Below are positions 16,584-24,783 of a stretch of DNA of 32,314 bases, one piece after another. The notes beneath the pieces were generated by a model. It did not search any database and was not told the DNA's origin. It was given only the letters and a program-made list of their open reading frames with translations. Origin of the DNA: Blastococcus sp. CT_GayMR20 (GTDB taxonomy: Bacteria; Actinomycetota; Actinomycetes; Mycobacteriales; Geodermatophilaceae). The stretch lies in contig NZ_SPQM01000052.1 in assembly GCF_004570345.1 (NCBI RefSeq), forward strand, positions 1-32,314, read 5' to 3'. Numbering within the stretch: the stretch's first letter is position 1; the number at the start of each line of letters is the position of its first letter. The translations under genes and the position numbers were made by a program.

Positions 16584-18512
16584 GTGCCGCTCCTGCGATC
16601 GCTCCGGGGCCCCGAGGATGTCAGAGTCCTCCGACCTGAAGAGCTTCCCGTGCTCGCGGCGGAGATCCGCGACGCGCTCGTCACCAGCGTGGCCAAGACC
16701 GGCGGGCACCTGGGACCCAACCTCGGCTGCGTCGAGCTGACCATCGCGCTGCACCGGGTGTTCGAGTCCCCGCGTGAGCCGATCGTCTTCGACACCGGTC
16801 ACCAGGCCTACGTGCACAAGATGCTCACCGGCCGCGTGGAGGGCTTCGAGCGGCTCCGCCAGCGCGGCGGGCTCTCCGGTTACCCGAGCCGGGCGGAGAG
16901 CGAGCACGACTGGGTGGAGAACAGCCACGCCTCGACCTCGCTGTCCTACGCCGACGGGCTGGCCAAGGCCTTCGCCGTCCGTGGCGACTCGCGGCCCGTC
17001 GTGGCCGTCGTCGGCGACGGCGCCCTGACCGGCGGCATGGCCTGGGAGGCGCTGAACAACATCGCCGCGGCACAGGACCGCCCGGTCGTCATTGTCGTCA
17101 ACGACAACGGCCGCTCCTACTCCCCGACGATCGGGGGAGTGGCCGATGCCCTCGCGACGCTGCGGCTGCGTCCCGGCTACGAGGACGCGCTGAACGCCGT
17201 CCGCCAGGCGCTGCACCGGGCGCCGGTCGTCGGCACCGCGCTCTACGACGCGCTGCACGCGATCAAGAAGGGGCTCAAGGACGTCCTCTCGCCGCAGGGG
17301 ATGTTCGAGGACCTCGGCCTGAAGTACGTCGGCCCGGTCGACGGGCACGACATCAAGGCGATGGAGTCCGCACTGCGCCGCGCCCGGTCCTTCGGCGGGC
17401 CGGTCATCGTGCACGCGGTCACCACGAAGGGCTTCGGCTACCCGCCGGCCGAGACCGACCAGATCGACGCCTGGCACGCCACCGGGGTGTTCGACCCCGA
17501 CAGCGGTGCCAGCACCGTGGCCGCCCGCGACTGGACGGCGGCGTTCTCCGACGAGCTGGTGCGGATCGGCGCCGAACGCTCCGACGTCGTGGCGATCACC
17601 GCCGCGATGCTGCACCCGACAGGGCTGGCCGCGTTCGCGGAGCGGTTCCCGGAGCGCACGTTCGACGTCGGCATCGCCGAGCAGCACGCCCTCACCTCCG
17701 CGGCAGGCCTCGCCATGGGGGGGCTGCACCCGGTCGTCGCCGTCTACTCGACGTTCCTCAACCGCGCGTTCGACCAGCTGCTGATGGACGTCGCGCTGCA
17801 CCGTCAGCCGGTGACCGTCGTGCTGGACCGCGCCGGGGTGACCGGGACCGACGGCGCTTCGCACAACGGCATGTGGGACATGTCGATCCTCTCCGTCGTG
17901 CCCGGGGTGCAGGTGGCGGCCCCGCGGGACGAGGCGACGCTGCGCGAGGCGCTGCGCGAGGCGGTCGCGGTGACCGACGGGCCGACCGTCGTCCGCTTCC
18001 CGAAGGGCGCGCCGCCGGTGGACATCCCGGCGCTGGAGCGGCGTGGCCCGGTCGACGTCCTCCGCCGGGGCGGGCGACGCGACGTGCTGCTGGTCGCCGT
18101 CGGGTCGATGGTCCCGATGTGCCTGGCCGTCGCCGAGCGGGCCGCCGACCACGGCATCGAGGTCACCGTCGTGGACCCGCGCTGGGTCCTGCCCGTGTCC
18201 GACGCGCTCGTGGTGCTCGCCGCCGAGCACCGCCTGGTGGTCACGGTCGAGGACGGCGGCCGGGCGGGCGGCGTGGGGACGACGCTCACCCAGGCGCTGC
18301 AGGACCGCCAGTGCGACGTCCCGGTGCGCGCGGTCGGACTGCCGCAGAAGTTCTTCGAGCACGGCAGCCGTGGTCAGGTGCTGGCCGACGCCGGGCTGAC
18401 CGAGCAGGACATCGCCCGCCGGATCGCCGAGTGGACCGCCGTCCTCGCCGAGCGCGCCGAGCACCCCGTCACCGAACAGCCCGGGACCCAGCGGGTCGAC
18501 GAGGCACGGTGA
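16584..18512 (+). CDS. dxs: 1-deoxy-D-xylulose-5-phosphate synthase
   Basis: Condenses pyruvate and glyceraldehyde-3-phosphate, with thiamine diphosphate as cofactor, in the first step of the MEP isoprenoid pathway. The protein has 642 residues, normal for DXS. Readable motifs: [18 protein letters not shown] (40-57), [10 protein letters not shown] (72-81), the Mg/ThDP-binding motif [16 protein letters not shown] (about 147-162), the pyrimidine-domain motif GIAEQHA with the catalytic Glu (about 360-366), and [19 protein letters not shown] in the transketolase-like domain. A C-terminal transketolase_C domain follows. The stop overlaps the GTG of the thiamine-binding gene (GTGA), so the two are coupled. 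M. tuberculosis dxs1 (Rv2682c) is in the corresponding region. Confidence 0.97.
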   Translation: MPLLRSLRGPEDVRVLRPEELPVLAAEIRDALVTSVAKTGGHLGPNLGCVELTIALHRVFESPREPIVFDTGHQAYVHKMLTGRVEGFERLRQRGGLSGYPSRAESEHDWVENSHASTSLSYADGLAKAFAVRGDSRPVVAVVGDGALTGGMAWEALNNIAAAQDRPVVIVVNDNGRSYSPTIGGVADALATLRLRPGYEDALNAVRQALHRAPVVGTALYDALHAIKKGLKDVLSPQGMFEDLGLKYVGPVDGHDIKAMESALRRARSFGGPVIVHAVTTKGFGYPPAETDQIDAWHATGVFDPDSGASTVAARDWTAAFSDELVRIGAERSDVVAITAAMLHPTGLAAFAERFPERTFDVGIAEQHALTSAAGLAMGGLHPVVAVYSTFLNRAFDQLLMDVALHRQPVTVVLDRAGVTGTDGASHNGMWDMSILSVVPGVQVAAPRDEATLREALREAVAVTDGPTVVRFPKGAPPVDIPALERRGPVDVLRRGGRRDVLLVAVGSMVPMCLAVAERAADHGIEVTVVDPRWVLPVSDALVVLAAEHRLVVTVEDGGRAGGVGTTLTQALQDRQCDVPVRAVGLPQKFFEHGSRGQVLADAGLTEQDIARRIAEWTAVLAERAEHPVTEQPGTQRVDEAR

Positions 18513-18787
18513 TCGCCGAGATCCAGGTGGCCCCGTCGCCACCCGGCACGGCCGACGACCCGCACGCGCACGTCGAGGCCGCGATCGCCGTCCTGCAGGC
18601 GTCCGGCCTGCGCTACGAGGTCGGCGCGCTCGGCACCACGGTCGAGGGCGACGACGACCTCGTCTGGTCCACGCTGCGGGCGGCACACGAGGCGATGCTC
18701 GCGGCCGGCGCCACCGGTGGGATCTCGCACATCAAGGTGGCGTCCGTGAACCGCACGATGGACAGCCTCACCGCCAAGTTCCGCTGA
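18509..18787 (+). CDS. MTH1187-family thiamine-binding protein
   Basis: A 92-residue protein of the MTH1187/YkoF-like family (Pfam Thiamine_BP). It starts [15 protein letters not shown], with the conserved V-x-P segment and a helix ([27 protein letters not shown], positions about 20-46) typical of this ferredoxin-like fold, and ends [20 protein letters not shown]. Homologues bind thiamine or hydroxymethylpyrimidine-like ligands. The GTG overlaps the dxs stop by four bases. Since DXS needs thiamine diphosphate, a cofactor-handling role is attractive but unproven. It is too short to be seen as a separate frame by simple length filters. Confidence 0.85.
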   Translation: MIAEIQVAPSPPGTADDPHAHVEAAIAVLQASGLRYEVGALGTTVEGDDDLVWSTLRAAHEAMLAAGATGGISHIKVASVNRTMDSLTAKFR

Positions 18788-18789
18788 GG

Positions 18790-18822
18790 CCCCTGATGAT
18801 CAGGTCACCTGATCATCAGGGG
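18790..18822 (+). terminator. Perfect 16-bp hairpin after the dxs operon
   Basis: Arms 18790-18805 and 18807-18822 are perfectly complementary around a single central base. It begins 3 nt after the stop codon. No T-tract follows. Its right arm shares GGGG (18819-18822) with the next palindrome (arms 18819-18837 and 18838-18856, one mismatch), so the two folds exclude each other. Confidence 0.6.
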
Positions 18823-18873
18823 TCCTAGCTCACTGTCGACAGTGAGCCAGGACCCCCAGCGATGAGCCAGGAC
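18797..18873 (+). repeat. Left copy of the 77-bp repeat flanking the ArsR/SRPBCC cassette
   Basis: This copy reads in the plus direction from TGATCAGGTCACCTGATCA (18797-18815) to TGAGCCAGGAC (18863-18873). It matches the reverse complement of 19807-19883 at 68 of 77 positions with no gaps, by my hand alignment. It contains the perfect 20-bp palindrome GCTCACTGTCGACAGTGAGC (18828-18847). It lies 10 nt after the stop of the thiamine-binding gene. Confidence 0.85.
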
Positions 18874-18896
18874 GTCCCTCGTGGCGTCGCTGGACG

Positions 18897-18926
18897 TTGA
18901 CATGTGACCTTTTGGTCACCTATCTT
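18897..18926 (+). promoter_or_regulatory. Promoter of the ArsR/SRPBCC operon
   Basis: TTGACA (18897-18902), an 18-bp spacer and TATCTT (18921-18926) form a near-consensus sigma-70 promoter. The GTG start of the regulator follows after 6 nt, so the mRNA is probably leaderless. Confidence 0.7.
18904..18919. promoter_or_regulatory. Palindromic operator in the promoter spacer
   Basis: GTGACCTTTTGGTCAC is a perfect 6-4-6 palindrome that fills 16 of the 18 spacer bases. A dimeric winged-helix regulator bound here would cover both promoter hexamers, so autorepression by the adjacent ArsR protein is the simple prediction. The binding itself is inference. Confidence 0.6.
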
Positions 18927-18932
18927 TCCGGT

Positions 18933-19253
18933 GTGACGGACGACGACCGCGTGTTCAAGGCGCTCGCCGATCCGACGCGCCGGTTCCTGCTCGACCTGCT
19001 CTTCGCCCGTGACGGGCGGACGCTCTCCGAGCTCGAGTCGACCCTGGAGATGACGCGCTACGGCGTGATGAAGCACCTGCGGGTGCTCGAGGAGGCCGGC
19101 CTGGTCGTCTCGCGCAGGTCCGGTCGGGAGAAGTTCCACTTCCTCAACCCGGTGCCCATCCGTCTCATCCACGACCGGTGGATCGACAAGTACACGGAGC
19201 GCCACGTCGCGGCGCTCGTCGACCTGAAGAACGAGCTGGAGGACCAGTCATGA
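18933..19253 (+). CDS. ArsR-family winged-helix transcriptional regulator
   Basis: DNA-binding repressor, 106 residues. The winged-helix domain covers about residues 3-80: VFKALADPTRRFLLDLL (helix 1), GRTLSELESTLEMTRYGVMKHLRVLEEAG (positions about 29-57, the helix-turn-helix), and the wing LVVSRRSGREKFHFLNP. There is no cluster of Cys or His as in metal-sensing ArsR proteins, so it belongs to the non-metal group often paired with SRPBCC proteins. The start is put at GTG 18933, 12 codons inside the longest frame, because it sits 6 nt after a -10 element and the upstream codons overlap the promoter palindrome. Its stop overlaps the SRPBCC start (ATGA). Confidence 0.92.
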   Translation: MTDDDRVFKALADPTRRFLLDLLFARDGRTLSELESTLEMTRYGVMKHLRVLEEAGLVVSRRSGREKFHFLNPVPIRLIHDRWIDKYTERHVAALVDLKNELEDQS

Positions 19254-19792
19254 CCACCACCGAGACCACCGACACCGCCCGGTCCGAGCGGACCCTGCAG
19301 GTCTACCGGGTCTACATCAAGGTCGCGCCCGAGAAGGTGTGGCAGGCGATCACCGACCCGGAGTGGAACGGGCGGTACGGCTACGGCGCGCCGCAGTTCT
19401 TCGAGCTGCGCCCGGGCGGGAGCTACCGCTCGACGGCGTCGGAGGAGATGCGCAAGGTCTCCGACGAGAGGGGCTACGGCATCCCGGACGTCGTCGTCGA
19501 CGGCGAGGTGCTCGAGGCCGATCCGCCCCGCAGGCTCGTGCAGACCTTCCGGATGCTCATGAGCCCGGACGCGGCCGCCGACGGGTTCACGCAGCTCACC
19601 TATGAGATCTTCGAGGTCGCCCCCGGCGTCAGTCGGCTGACCGTCACCCACGACGTGACGGGTGCGCCGAGCCTGGCCGCGGTCGTCGCCGGCGCCTACG
19701 AGGACCAGGGCGGCGGCGGAGGCGGCGGCTGGGCGTGGATCCTCAGCGACCTCAAGTCCCTGCTGGAGACGGGCTCCGTCCTCGCCGGCTGA
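19250..19792 (+). CDS. SRPBCC (AHSA1-like) domain protein
   Basis: A 180-residue protein of the START/SRPBCC superfamily, close to the AHSA1-like group. The fold markers are readable: VYIKVAPEKVWQAITDPEWNG (about 25-45), FFELRPGGSYRS, VDGEVLEADPPRRLVQTF (about 83-100), then QLTYEIFEVAPGVSRLTVTHD and the long C-terminal helix WAWILSDLKSLLETG. Such proteins form a hydrophobic cavity for a small ligand. A run of seven glycines precedes the last helix, where relatives have a short loop. It is cotranscribed with the ArsR gene through an ATGA overlap. This regulator/ligand-pocket pairing is common in actinobacteria; ligand unknown. Confidence 0.9.
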   Translation: MTTTETTDTARSERTLQVYRVYIKVAPEKVWQAITDPEWNGRYGYGAPQFFELRPGGSYRSTASEEMRKVSDERGYGIPDVVVDGEVLEADPPRRLVQTFRMLMSPDAAADGFTQLTYEIFEVAPGVSRLTVTHDVTGAPSLAAVVAGAYEDQGGGGGGGWAWILSDLKSLLETGSVLAG

Positions 19793-19806
19793 GGACGTCG
19801 GGCGCC

Positions 19807-19883
19807 GTCCTGGCTCACCTCATGGGGTCCTGGCTCACGGTCGATCGTGAGCCAGGACCCCTGGTGATCAGGTGACCTGATCA
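19807..19883 (-). repeat. Right copy of the 77-bp inverted repeat
   Basis: Read on the minus strand this copy runs in the same direction as fadB transcription and begins 4 nt after the fadB stop codon. It carries a perfect 16-bp hairpin (arms 19824-19839 and 19846-19861, loop GTCGAT) and the 19-nt palindrome TGATCAGGTGACCTGATCA at 19865-19883. It may also terminate the convergent SRPBCC transcript, as the hairpins work on both strands. Confidence 0.85.
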
Positions 19884-19886
19884 TTC

Positions 19887-21971
19887 TCAGGCCGGCAGCG
19901 AGGCCACGCCCTTCGGCAGGAACCGCGAGCCGGTCACGGCCTCGGAGATGCCCGTCCGGTCCAGGTGGGCGGAGATGCCGCCCAGCCAGAACGGCCAGCC
20001 GGCGCCGAGCAGCATGCACAGGTCGATGTCCTGCACGGCCTGCACGACGCCCTCGTCCAGCATCAGCTGGATCTCCTGCGCCAGCGCCTTCTCGGCTCGC
20101 TCGCGCACCTCGGCCTCGGTGAGCGGGTTGTCGCCGGCATCGATGCCCTCGAGCTCGGGGTCGACGACGCCGGGCTCGCTGTAGACCGACGACTTGCCGA
20201 GCTCGACCATCTTGCGGAGCCCCTCGCCGACGGAGAACCGGTCGGGGAAGGCCTCGTGCATCCGCTCGGCCACGTGCAGCGCCACCGGCGGGCCGACGAG
20301 CGTGAGCAGCTCGAACGGCGTCATCGGCAGCCCCAGCGGGTCGAGCGCCCGGTCGGCGACGGCGACGGGGGTGCCCTCCTCGACGGCGGAGGTGATCTCG
20401 CCCAGGAAGCGGGTGAGCAGCCGGTTGACGACGAACGCCGGTGCATCGGCGACGAGCACGCAGCTCTTCTTCAGCGACTTGCCGACGGCGAACGCGGTGG
20501 CCAGCGTGGCGTCGTCGGTCTGCTCGGCGCGCACCACCTCGAGCAGCGGCAGGACCGCCACCGGGTTGAAGAAGTGCAGACCGACGACGCGCTCGGGGTG
20601 CTCGAGCTTCGAGGCCATCTCGGTCACTGACAGCGCCGAGGTGTTGGTCGCGAGCACGCACTCGGGCGAGACGATCGCCTCGACCTCGGCGAACACCTGC
20701 TGCTTGACCGACATCTCCTCGAAGACGGCCTCGATGACGAGGTCGGCGTCGGCGAAGACGTCCTTGGACAGCGAGCCGGTGACCAGGCCCTTGAGCTGAT
20801 TGAGCTGGTCGGGCGACAGCCGGCCGCGCTGGGCCAGCTTGTCCAGCTCGCCGTGCACGTAGGCCACGCCCTTGTCGACGCGGGCCTGATCGATGTCGTT
20901 CAGCACGACCGGCACCTTCAGCTGCCGCACGAAGAGCATCGCCAGCTGCGAGGCCATGAGGCCCGCGCCGACGACGCCGACCTTGGTGACCGTGCGGGCC
21001 AGCGACTTGTCCGGCGCACCGGCCGGCCGCTTGGCGCGCTTGTTCACCAGGTCGAACGAGTAGAGGCCGGCCCGCAGCTCGTCGCTCATGAGCAGGTCGG
21101 TCAGCGCGTCGTCCTCGGCCGCGGTGCCCGCCGTGAACGCGTCGCCCTCGATCCCGGCCCGTGCCAGGTCGAGCAGCTGGACCGCGCGCACGGCGCCGGG
21201 GGAGGCGTTGCGGGTGCGGCCGGCGACGATCGCGTGCGCCCGGGCGATGGCGTCGTCCCAGCCGCCGCGGTCGACCTCGGGTCGGGAGACGGTGACCTCG
21301 CCGCCGACCACGCCGACGGCCCACTCCAGCGAGCGCTCGAGGAAGTCGGCCGGCTCGAGGACGACGTCGGCGATGCCGAGCTTCGCCGCCTTCGGCCCGG
21401 GTGTGATCTTGTTCTGCGCCAGCGCGTTCTCGACGATGACCGTGACCGCCGGGTCGACGCCGATCAGGTTCGGCAGCAGCTGCGTGCCGCCCCAGCCGGG
21501 CACCAGCCCGAGGAAGACCTCGGGGAAGGCCACGACGGCGGTGGTGGCGATCGAGCGGTAGTGGCAGTGCAGCGCCAGCTCGAGCCCGCCGCCGAGGGCC
21601 GCGCCGTTGACGAAGGCGAACGTCGGGATCGACGAGTCCTTCAGGCGGCGGAACACCCGGTGCCCGGCCTCGGCCACCTCACGCGCCTGCGCGGCCTCGG
21701 TGATCGACGGGACGCCGGACAGGTCCGCGCCGACGGCGAAGATGAACGGCTTGCCGGTCACGGCGATCGCCGCGGGCGCGGGGGAGTGCCCCTCGATCTC
21801 GTCGAGGGCGGCGTCGAGCGAGGCGATGCCGCCCGGGCCGAACGTGGACGGGCGGGTGTGGTCGTGCCCGTTGTCGATGGTGATCAGCGCCAGCTCGCCG
21901 GCGAGGCCGGGCACCCGCAGGTACCGGACCTTGGCGAGCGTGACGACCTCGTCCTCGAAGACGGCGCTCAC
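19887..21971 (-). CDS. fadB: Multifunctional beta-oxidation protein: enoyl-CoA hydratase / 3-hydroxyacyl-CoA dehydrogenase
   Basis: Alpha subunit of the fatty-acid oxidation complex, 694 residues. The N-terminal crotonase domain (about 1-290) shows FVNGAALGGGLELALHCHY, with one catalytic Glu, and FPEVFLGLVPGWGGTQLLP with the second. The NAD-binding domain starts near 345 with VGVVGAGLMASQLAMLF, a variant of the usual GAGTMG motif. NTSALSVTEMA and GLHFFNPVAVLPLLEVV follow (catalytic His in HFFNP, Glu in LLEVV). The C-terminal dehydrogenase domains end at the stop. The GTG start overlaps the fadA stop by four bases (GTGA). Together with FadA it carries out hydration, dehydrogenation and thiolysis of acyl-CoAs; in M. 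tuberculosis the equivalent pair is fadA/fadB (Rv0859/Rv0860), at a different locus. Confidence 0.95.
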   Translation of the reverse strand: MSAVFEDEVVTLAKVRYLRVPGLAGELALITIDNGHDHTRPSTFGPGGIASLDAALDEIEGHSPAPAAIAVTGKPFIFAVGADLSGVPSITEAAQAREVAEAGHRVFRRLKDSSIPTFAFVNGAALGGGLELALHCHYRSIATTAVVAFPEVFLGLVPGWGGTQLLPNLIGVDPAVTVIVENALAQNKITPGPKAAKLGIADVVLEPADFLERSLEWAVGVVGGEVTVSRPEVDRGGWDDAIARAHAIVAGRTRNASPGAVRAVQLLDLARAGIEGDAFTAGTAAEDDALTDLLMSDELRAGLYSFDLVNKRAKRPAGAPDKSLARTVTKVGVVGAGLMASQLAMLFVRQLKVPVVLNDIDQARVDKGVAYVHGELDKLAQRGRLSPDQLNQLKGLVTGSLSKDVFADADLVIEAVFEEMSVKQQVFAEVEAIVSPECVLATNTSALSVTEMASKLEHPERVVGLHFFNPVAVLPLLEVVRAEQTDDATLATAFAVGKSLKKSCVLVADAPAFVVNRLLTRFLGEITSAVEEGTPVAVADRALDPLGLPMTPFELLTLVGPPVALHVAERMHEAFPDRFSVGEGLRKMVELGKSSVYSEPGVVDPELEGIDAGDNPLTEAEVRERAEKALAQEIQLMLDEGVVQAVQDIDLCMLLGAGWPFWLGGISAHLDRTGISEAVTGSRFLPKGVASLPA

Positions 21972-23188
21972 TTGTTGCCCTCCCAGTTGGGGTTCTCCCA
22001 GATCACGGTGGCGCCCATGCCGAGGCCGACGCACATGGCGGTCAGGCCGTAGCGGACGTCGGGCCGCTCGGCGAACTGCCGCGACAGCTGCGTCATCAGC
22101 CGGACGCCGGAGGAGGCCAGTGGGTGGCCCACGGCGATCGCGCCGCCCCACATGTTGACCCGCTCGTCGTCGTCGGCGATGCCGAAGTGGTCGAGGAAGG
22201 CAAGTACCTGGACGGCGAAGGCCTCGTTCAGCTCGAACAGCCCGATGTCCTCGATCGACAGGCCGGTGCGGGCGAGCGCCTTCTCGGTCGACGGCACCGG
22301 GCCGATGCCCATGACCTCGGGCTCGACGCCGACGAAGCCGTAGCCCACCAGCCGCATGCCGATGTTCAGCCCGAGCTCCTCGGCGACGTCCTCGGCGGCG
22401 AGCAGGCAGGTGGTCGCGCCGTCGTTGAGGCCTGCGGCGTTGCCGGCGGTCACGTTCCCGTGCGGGCGGAACGGCGTCTTCAGCGTGCCCAGCCCGTCGA
22501 GTGTGGTCTGCGGGCGCGGCGGCTCGTCGACCGTCGCGATGCCCCAGCCCTGCTCGGCCGAGCGCGTGGCCATGGTCACCAGCTCCGGGCCGATCTGGCC
22601 GTTCGCGACTGCCTTGGCGTACTTCTGCTGGCTGGCCAGTGCGAAGGCGTCGGCGCGCTCCTTGGTCAGGTGCGGGAAGCGGTCGTGCAGGTTCTCGGCA
22701 GTGGCGCCCATGACCAGGGCGGACTCATCGACCAGCTTCTCGCTGAAGAACCGCGGGTTGGGGTCGGCGCCCTCACCCATGGCGTGGCGGCCCATGTGTT
22801 CGACGCCGCCGGCGATGGCGACGTCGTACGCGCCGAACGCGATGCCGCTGGCGGTGGTGGTGACGGCGGTCATCGCGCCGGCGCACATGCGGTCGATCGA
22901 GTAGCCGGGCACCGACTTCGGCAGCCCGGCCAGCAGCGCGGCGGTCCGGCCGAGGGTCAGTCCCTGGTCGCCGATCTGGGTCGTGGCGGCGATGGCGACC
23001 TCGTCCACCCGGTCGGCCGGCAGCGCCGGGTTGCGCCGGAGCAGTTCGCGGATGCAGCGCACGACGAGGTCGTCGGCGCGCGTCTCGGCGTAGATGCCCT
23101 TCGGGCCGGCCTTGCCGAACGGGGTGCGTACGCCGTCGACGAAGACGACCTCACGCAGCGACCGTGGCCGCCGCTCATGAGACGACAT
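21968..23188 (-). CDS. fadA: Acetyl-CoA C-acyltransferase (thiolase)
   Basis: Beta subunit of the fatty-acid oxidation complex: cleaves 3-ketoacyl-CoA with CoA to acetyl-CoA and a shortened acyl-CoA. It has 406 residues, the usual thiolase length. The catalytic residues are in place: Cys102 in DRMCAGAMTAV (nucleophile), His355 in GGAIAVGHPLASSG and Cys386 in CVGLGMGATV. The substrate-loop motif NEAFAVQ is also present. The ATG start has GGAGG 6 nt upstream. It is first in the fadA-fadB operon, with a palindrome-overlapped promoter 54-83 nt upstream. Confidence 0.95.
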   Translation of the reverse strand: MSSHERRPRSLREVVFVDGVRTPFGKAGPKGIYAETRADDLVVRCIRELLRRNPALPADRVDEVAIAATTQIGDQGLTLGRTAALLAGLPKSVPGYSIDRMCAGAMTAVTTTASGIAFGAYDVAIAGGVEHMGRHAMGEGADPNPRFFSEKLVDESALVMGATAENLHDRFPHLTKERADAFALASQQKYAKAVANGQIGPELVTMATRSAEQGWGIATVDEPPRPQTTLDGLGTLKTPFRPHGNVTAGNAAGLNDGATTCLLAAEDVAEELGLNIGMRLVGYGFVGVEPEVMGIGPVPSTEKALARTGLSIEDIGLFELNEAFAVQVLAFLDHFGIADDDERVNMWGGAIAVGHPLASSGVRLMTQLSRQFAERPDVRYGLTAMCVGLGMGATVIWENPNWEGNK

Positions 23189-23241
23189 TCAGAACCTCCG
23201 CAGCAGTGGGATCCGGCCCGGGAGGCGGGCGCGGCGACCCC

Positions 23242-23271
23242 AAGTTACCCGTCGGTAACCACAGCGGCCAA
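23242..23271 (-). promoter_or_regulatory. fadAB promoter with overlapping palindrome
   Basis: Read on the minus strand, TTGGCC (23271-23266), an 18-bp spacer and TAACTT (23247-23242) make a plausible promoter. The perfect palindrome GTTACC-N4-GGTAAC (23244-23259) overlaps the -10. This layout fits repression by a TetR-type regulator of fatty-acid degradation; no such regulator gene is in the window. Confidence 0.5.
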
Positions 23272-23300
23272 GTCCGCGGTCCCTCGCGCGGGTCGACCGG

Positions 23301-24758
23301 TCACTGACCGAACGGTGCCGTGTCCCCGAGGAGCCCGGCCCGGCCGAGGCTGACGCCGCCGCGGGTGACGGCTTCCACGGTCTGGGTGCCGAGCGGCAGC
23401 CGGCTGACGACGACGCCGTCCACGGCGGGGTGCTCGGAGAGGAACGACCCGTCGCCGTCGTAGGTCCGGACGAGGACGACGTCCGGCGGGGCCACGACGA
23501 CGAGACTGGTCTGCATCGCTGCCCCGGAGGTGACCTCGACGACCTCGCAGACGAGCGCGTAGACGCGGCGCGCCGCGGGCACGCCGGCAGGGAGGACGGC
23601 GCGACCGCAGTCCGCGCCCTGCACCGACCCGTCGACCTGCGGCGGCAGCAGCCACTGGCCGTCGACGACGACCGCGCCGTTGGGCAGGGTCACGGTGACG
23701 ACCGCCGCCTGCCCGGGCCCGCGCGCCGGTACGTCGCCCACCCACTGGGCGGTCACCTCGAGGTCGTCCGGCGGGACGCCGATCTCGCCGATCACCCGCT
23801 GGGCCGCGTAGCCGGCGGCGTTCCGGCCGAGCTCCTGGGGCTCACCGCGCGGGAAGTCGATGACCGGCGCCGGCGCCGGGGCGTCGAGGACCGTCGTCGT
23901 CCACGGGGGGATGGAGGAGGCGGTCGCCTCGCGGACCACCCGGTAGACGGCGGAGGTGGCGAGCGTCGGGCCGATCGGCCGCAGGTGGACGACGGCGACC
24001 CCGTCGCTCGTCTCGACCTGCCGGTACTGGCGGGAGGTGCTCCCGTCGGCGGCGATCTCGGGGCGCTCCGAGACCTCGACCTCGTCCTCGCGGGAGACCA
24101 CCACCACGAGGGCGCCGGTCCGCTGGTCGAGCAGCGCCGTCGGCCAGGCGGCCTTGAGCGGGCCCGGGTGGGCCGCCGGCGACAGCTCGGCCGGCGATGC
24201 GTCCGGCGGACCGGTGAACCACACCGCGTCCAGGAGGTCGGGGCCGGTGGGGTCATCGCCGGGGCCGTCCGCCGGGTCGACGGCGTCCCGTGGAGCCACG
24301 ACCAGCGCCCACCGCCCGCTCGGGACGTCCCCTGCGAACACGACCTGGCGCGCGGAGACCGGTACGCCGGGGGCGGTCTGGTCGCCGGGCCGCGACCACG
24401 GGAGGGCGCGCACGCCCTCGACGAAGGCCTCGTCGCCGGCCAGCGAGCCGCGAGGAGGCCCGTCGTAGAGGTTCCCGTCGGGTGCCGAGGCGGGTGGGGA
24501 GGTGCCGGTCGGCCGGTCGTCCGCGGTCACCGCGTCGAGGAGGGACGGCGTCGCGAGGCCGAGCAGGACGACGGCCGTCGCGGTGACGGCCAGGGTCCGC
24601 CGCCGGTGACGCCGTGCCGCGGCGTCCCGGGCGGCCCACCAGGCGTCGGAGGGCCGGCCGGCCGGCCTGGTGTCGTCGCGCAGCTGCTCCTCGGTGTGCA
24701 CCGGAGCCGCGCGGTCCTCCACACGGTGCAGCGTGGTCCCGGAAACCGCCGTGGACAA
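23301..24758 (-). CDS. Hypothetical single-pass membrane protein
   Basis: I recognise no domain in this 485-residue protein. Residues 1-50 are charged, with an Arg-rich end ([13 protein letters not shown]). One hydrophobic segment, [20 protein letters not shown] (about 56-75), would place about 410 residues outside the cell. The outer part is beta-rich with repeated WFTG, VVVVS and VVV strands and only two cysteines (near Cys395 and Cys415), which may pair. The topology resembles anti-sigma or envelope-sensing proteins but no sigma-factor gene is adjacent. The start is TTG: the first usable codon, with TACCCG 7 nt upstream, a near-match to the leaderless pattern. A GTG 12 codons later is an alternative. 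Codon bias is strong throughout. Confidence 0.75.
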   Translation of the reverse strand: MSTAVSGTTLHRVEDRAAPVHTEEQLRDDTRPAGRPSDAWWAARDAAARRHRRRTLAVTATAVVLLGLATPSLLDAVTADDRPTGTSPPASAPDGNLYDGPPRGSLAGDEAFVEGVRALPWSRPGDQTAPGVPVSARQVVFAGDVPSGRWALVVAPRDAVDPADGPGDDPTGPDLLDAVWFTGPPDASPAELSPAAHPGPLKAAWPTALLDQRTGALVVVVSREDEVEVSERPEIAADGSTSRQYRQVETSDGVAVVHLRPIGPTLATSAVYRVVREATASSIPPWTTTVLDAPAPAPVIDFPRGEPQELGRNAAGYAAQRVIGEIGVPPDDLEVTAQWVGDVPARGPGQAAVVTVTLPNGAVVVDGQWLLPPQVDGSVQGADCGRAVLPAGVPAARRVYALVCEVVEVTSGAAMQTSLVVVAPPDVVLVRTYDGDGSFLSEHPAVDGVVVSRLPLGTQTVEAVTRGGVSLGRAGLLGDTAPFGQ

Positions 24759-24783
24759 CCACGATCGGGTAACGAGGCAGGGA

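Noticed and set aside
15540..18686. 1,048-codon open frame on the minus strand opposite dxs
   Set aside because: It spans dxs and several small genes in antisense, with low-complexity Arg/Gly/Pro composition and no recognisable motif.
18797..19883. Insertion sequence with its transposase
   Set aside because: The only genes between the repeats are a transcriptional regulator and an SRPBCC protein. No transposase motif is present, so it is listed as repeats and a cassette.
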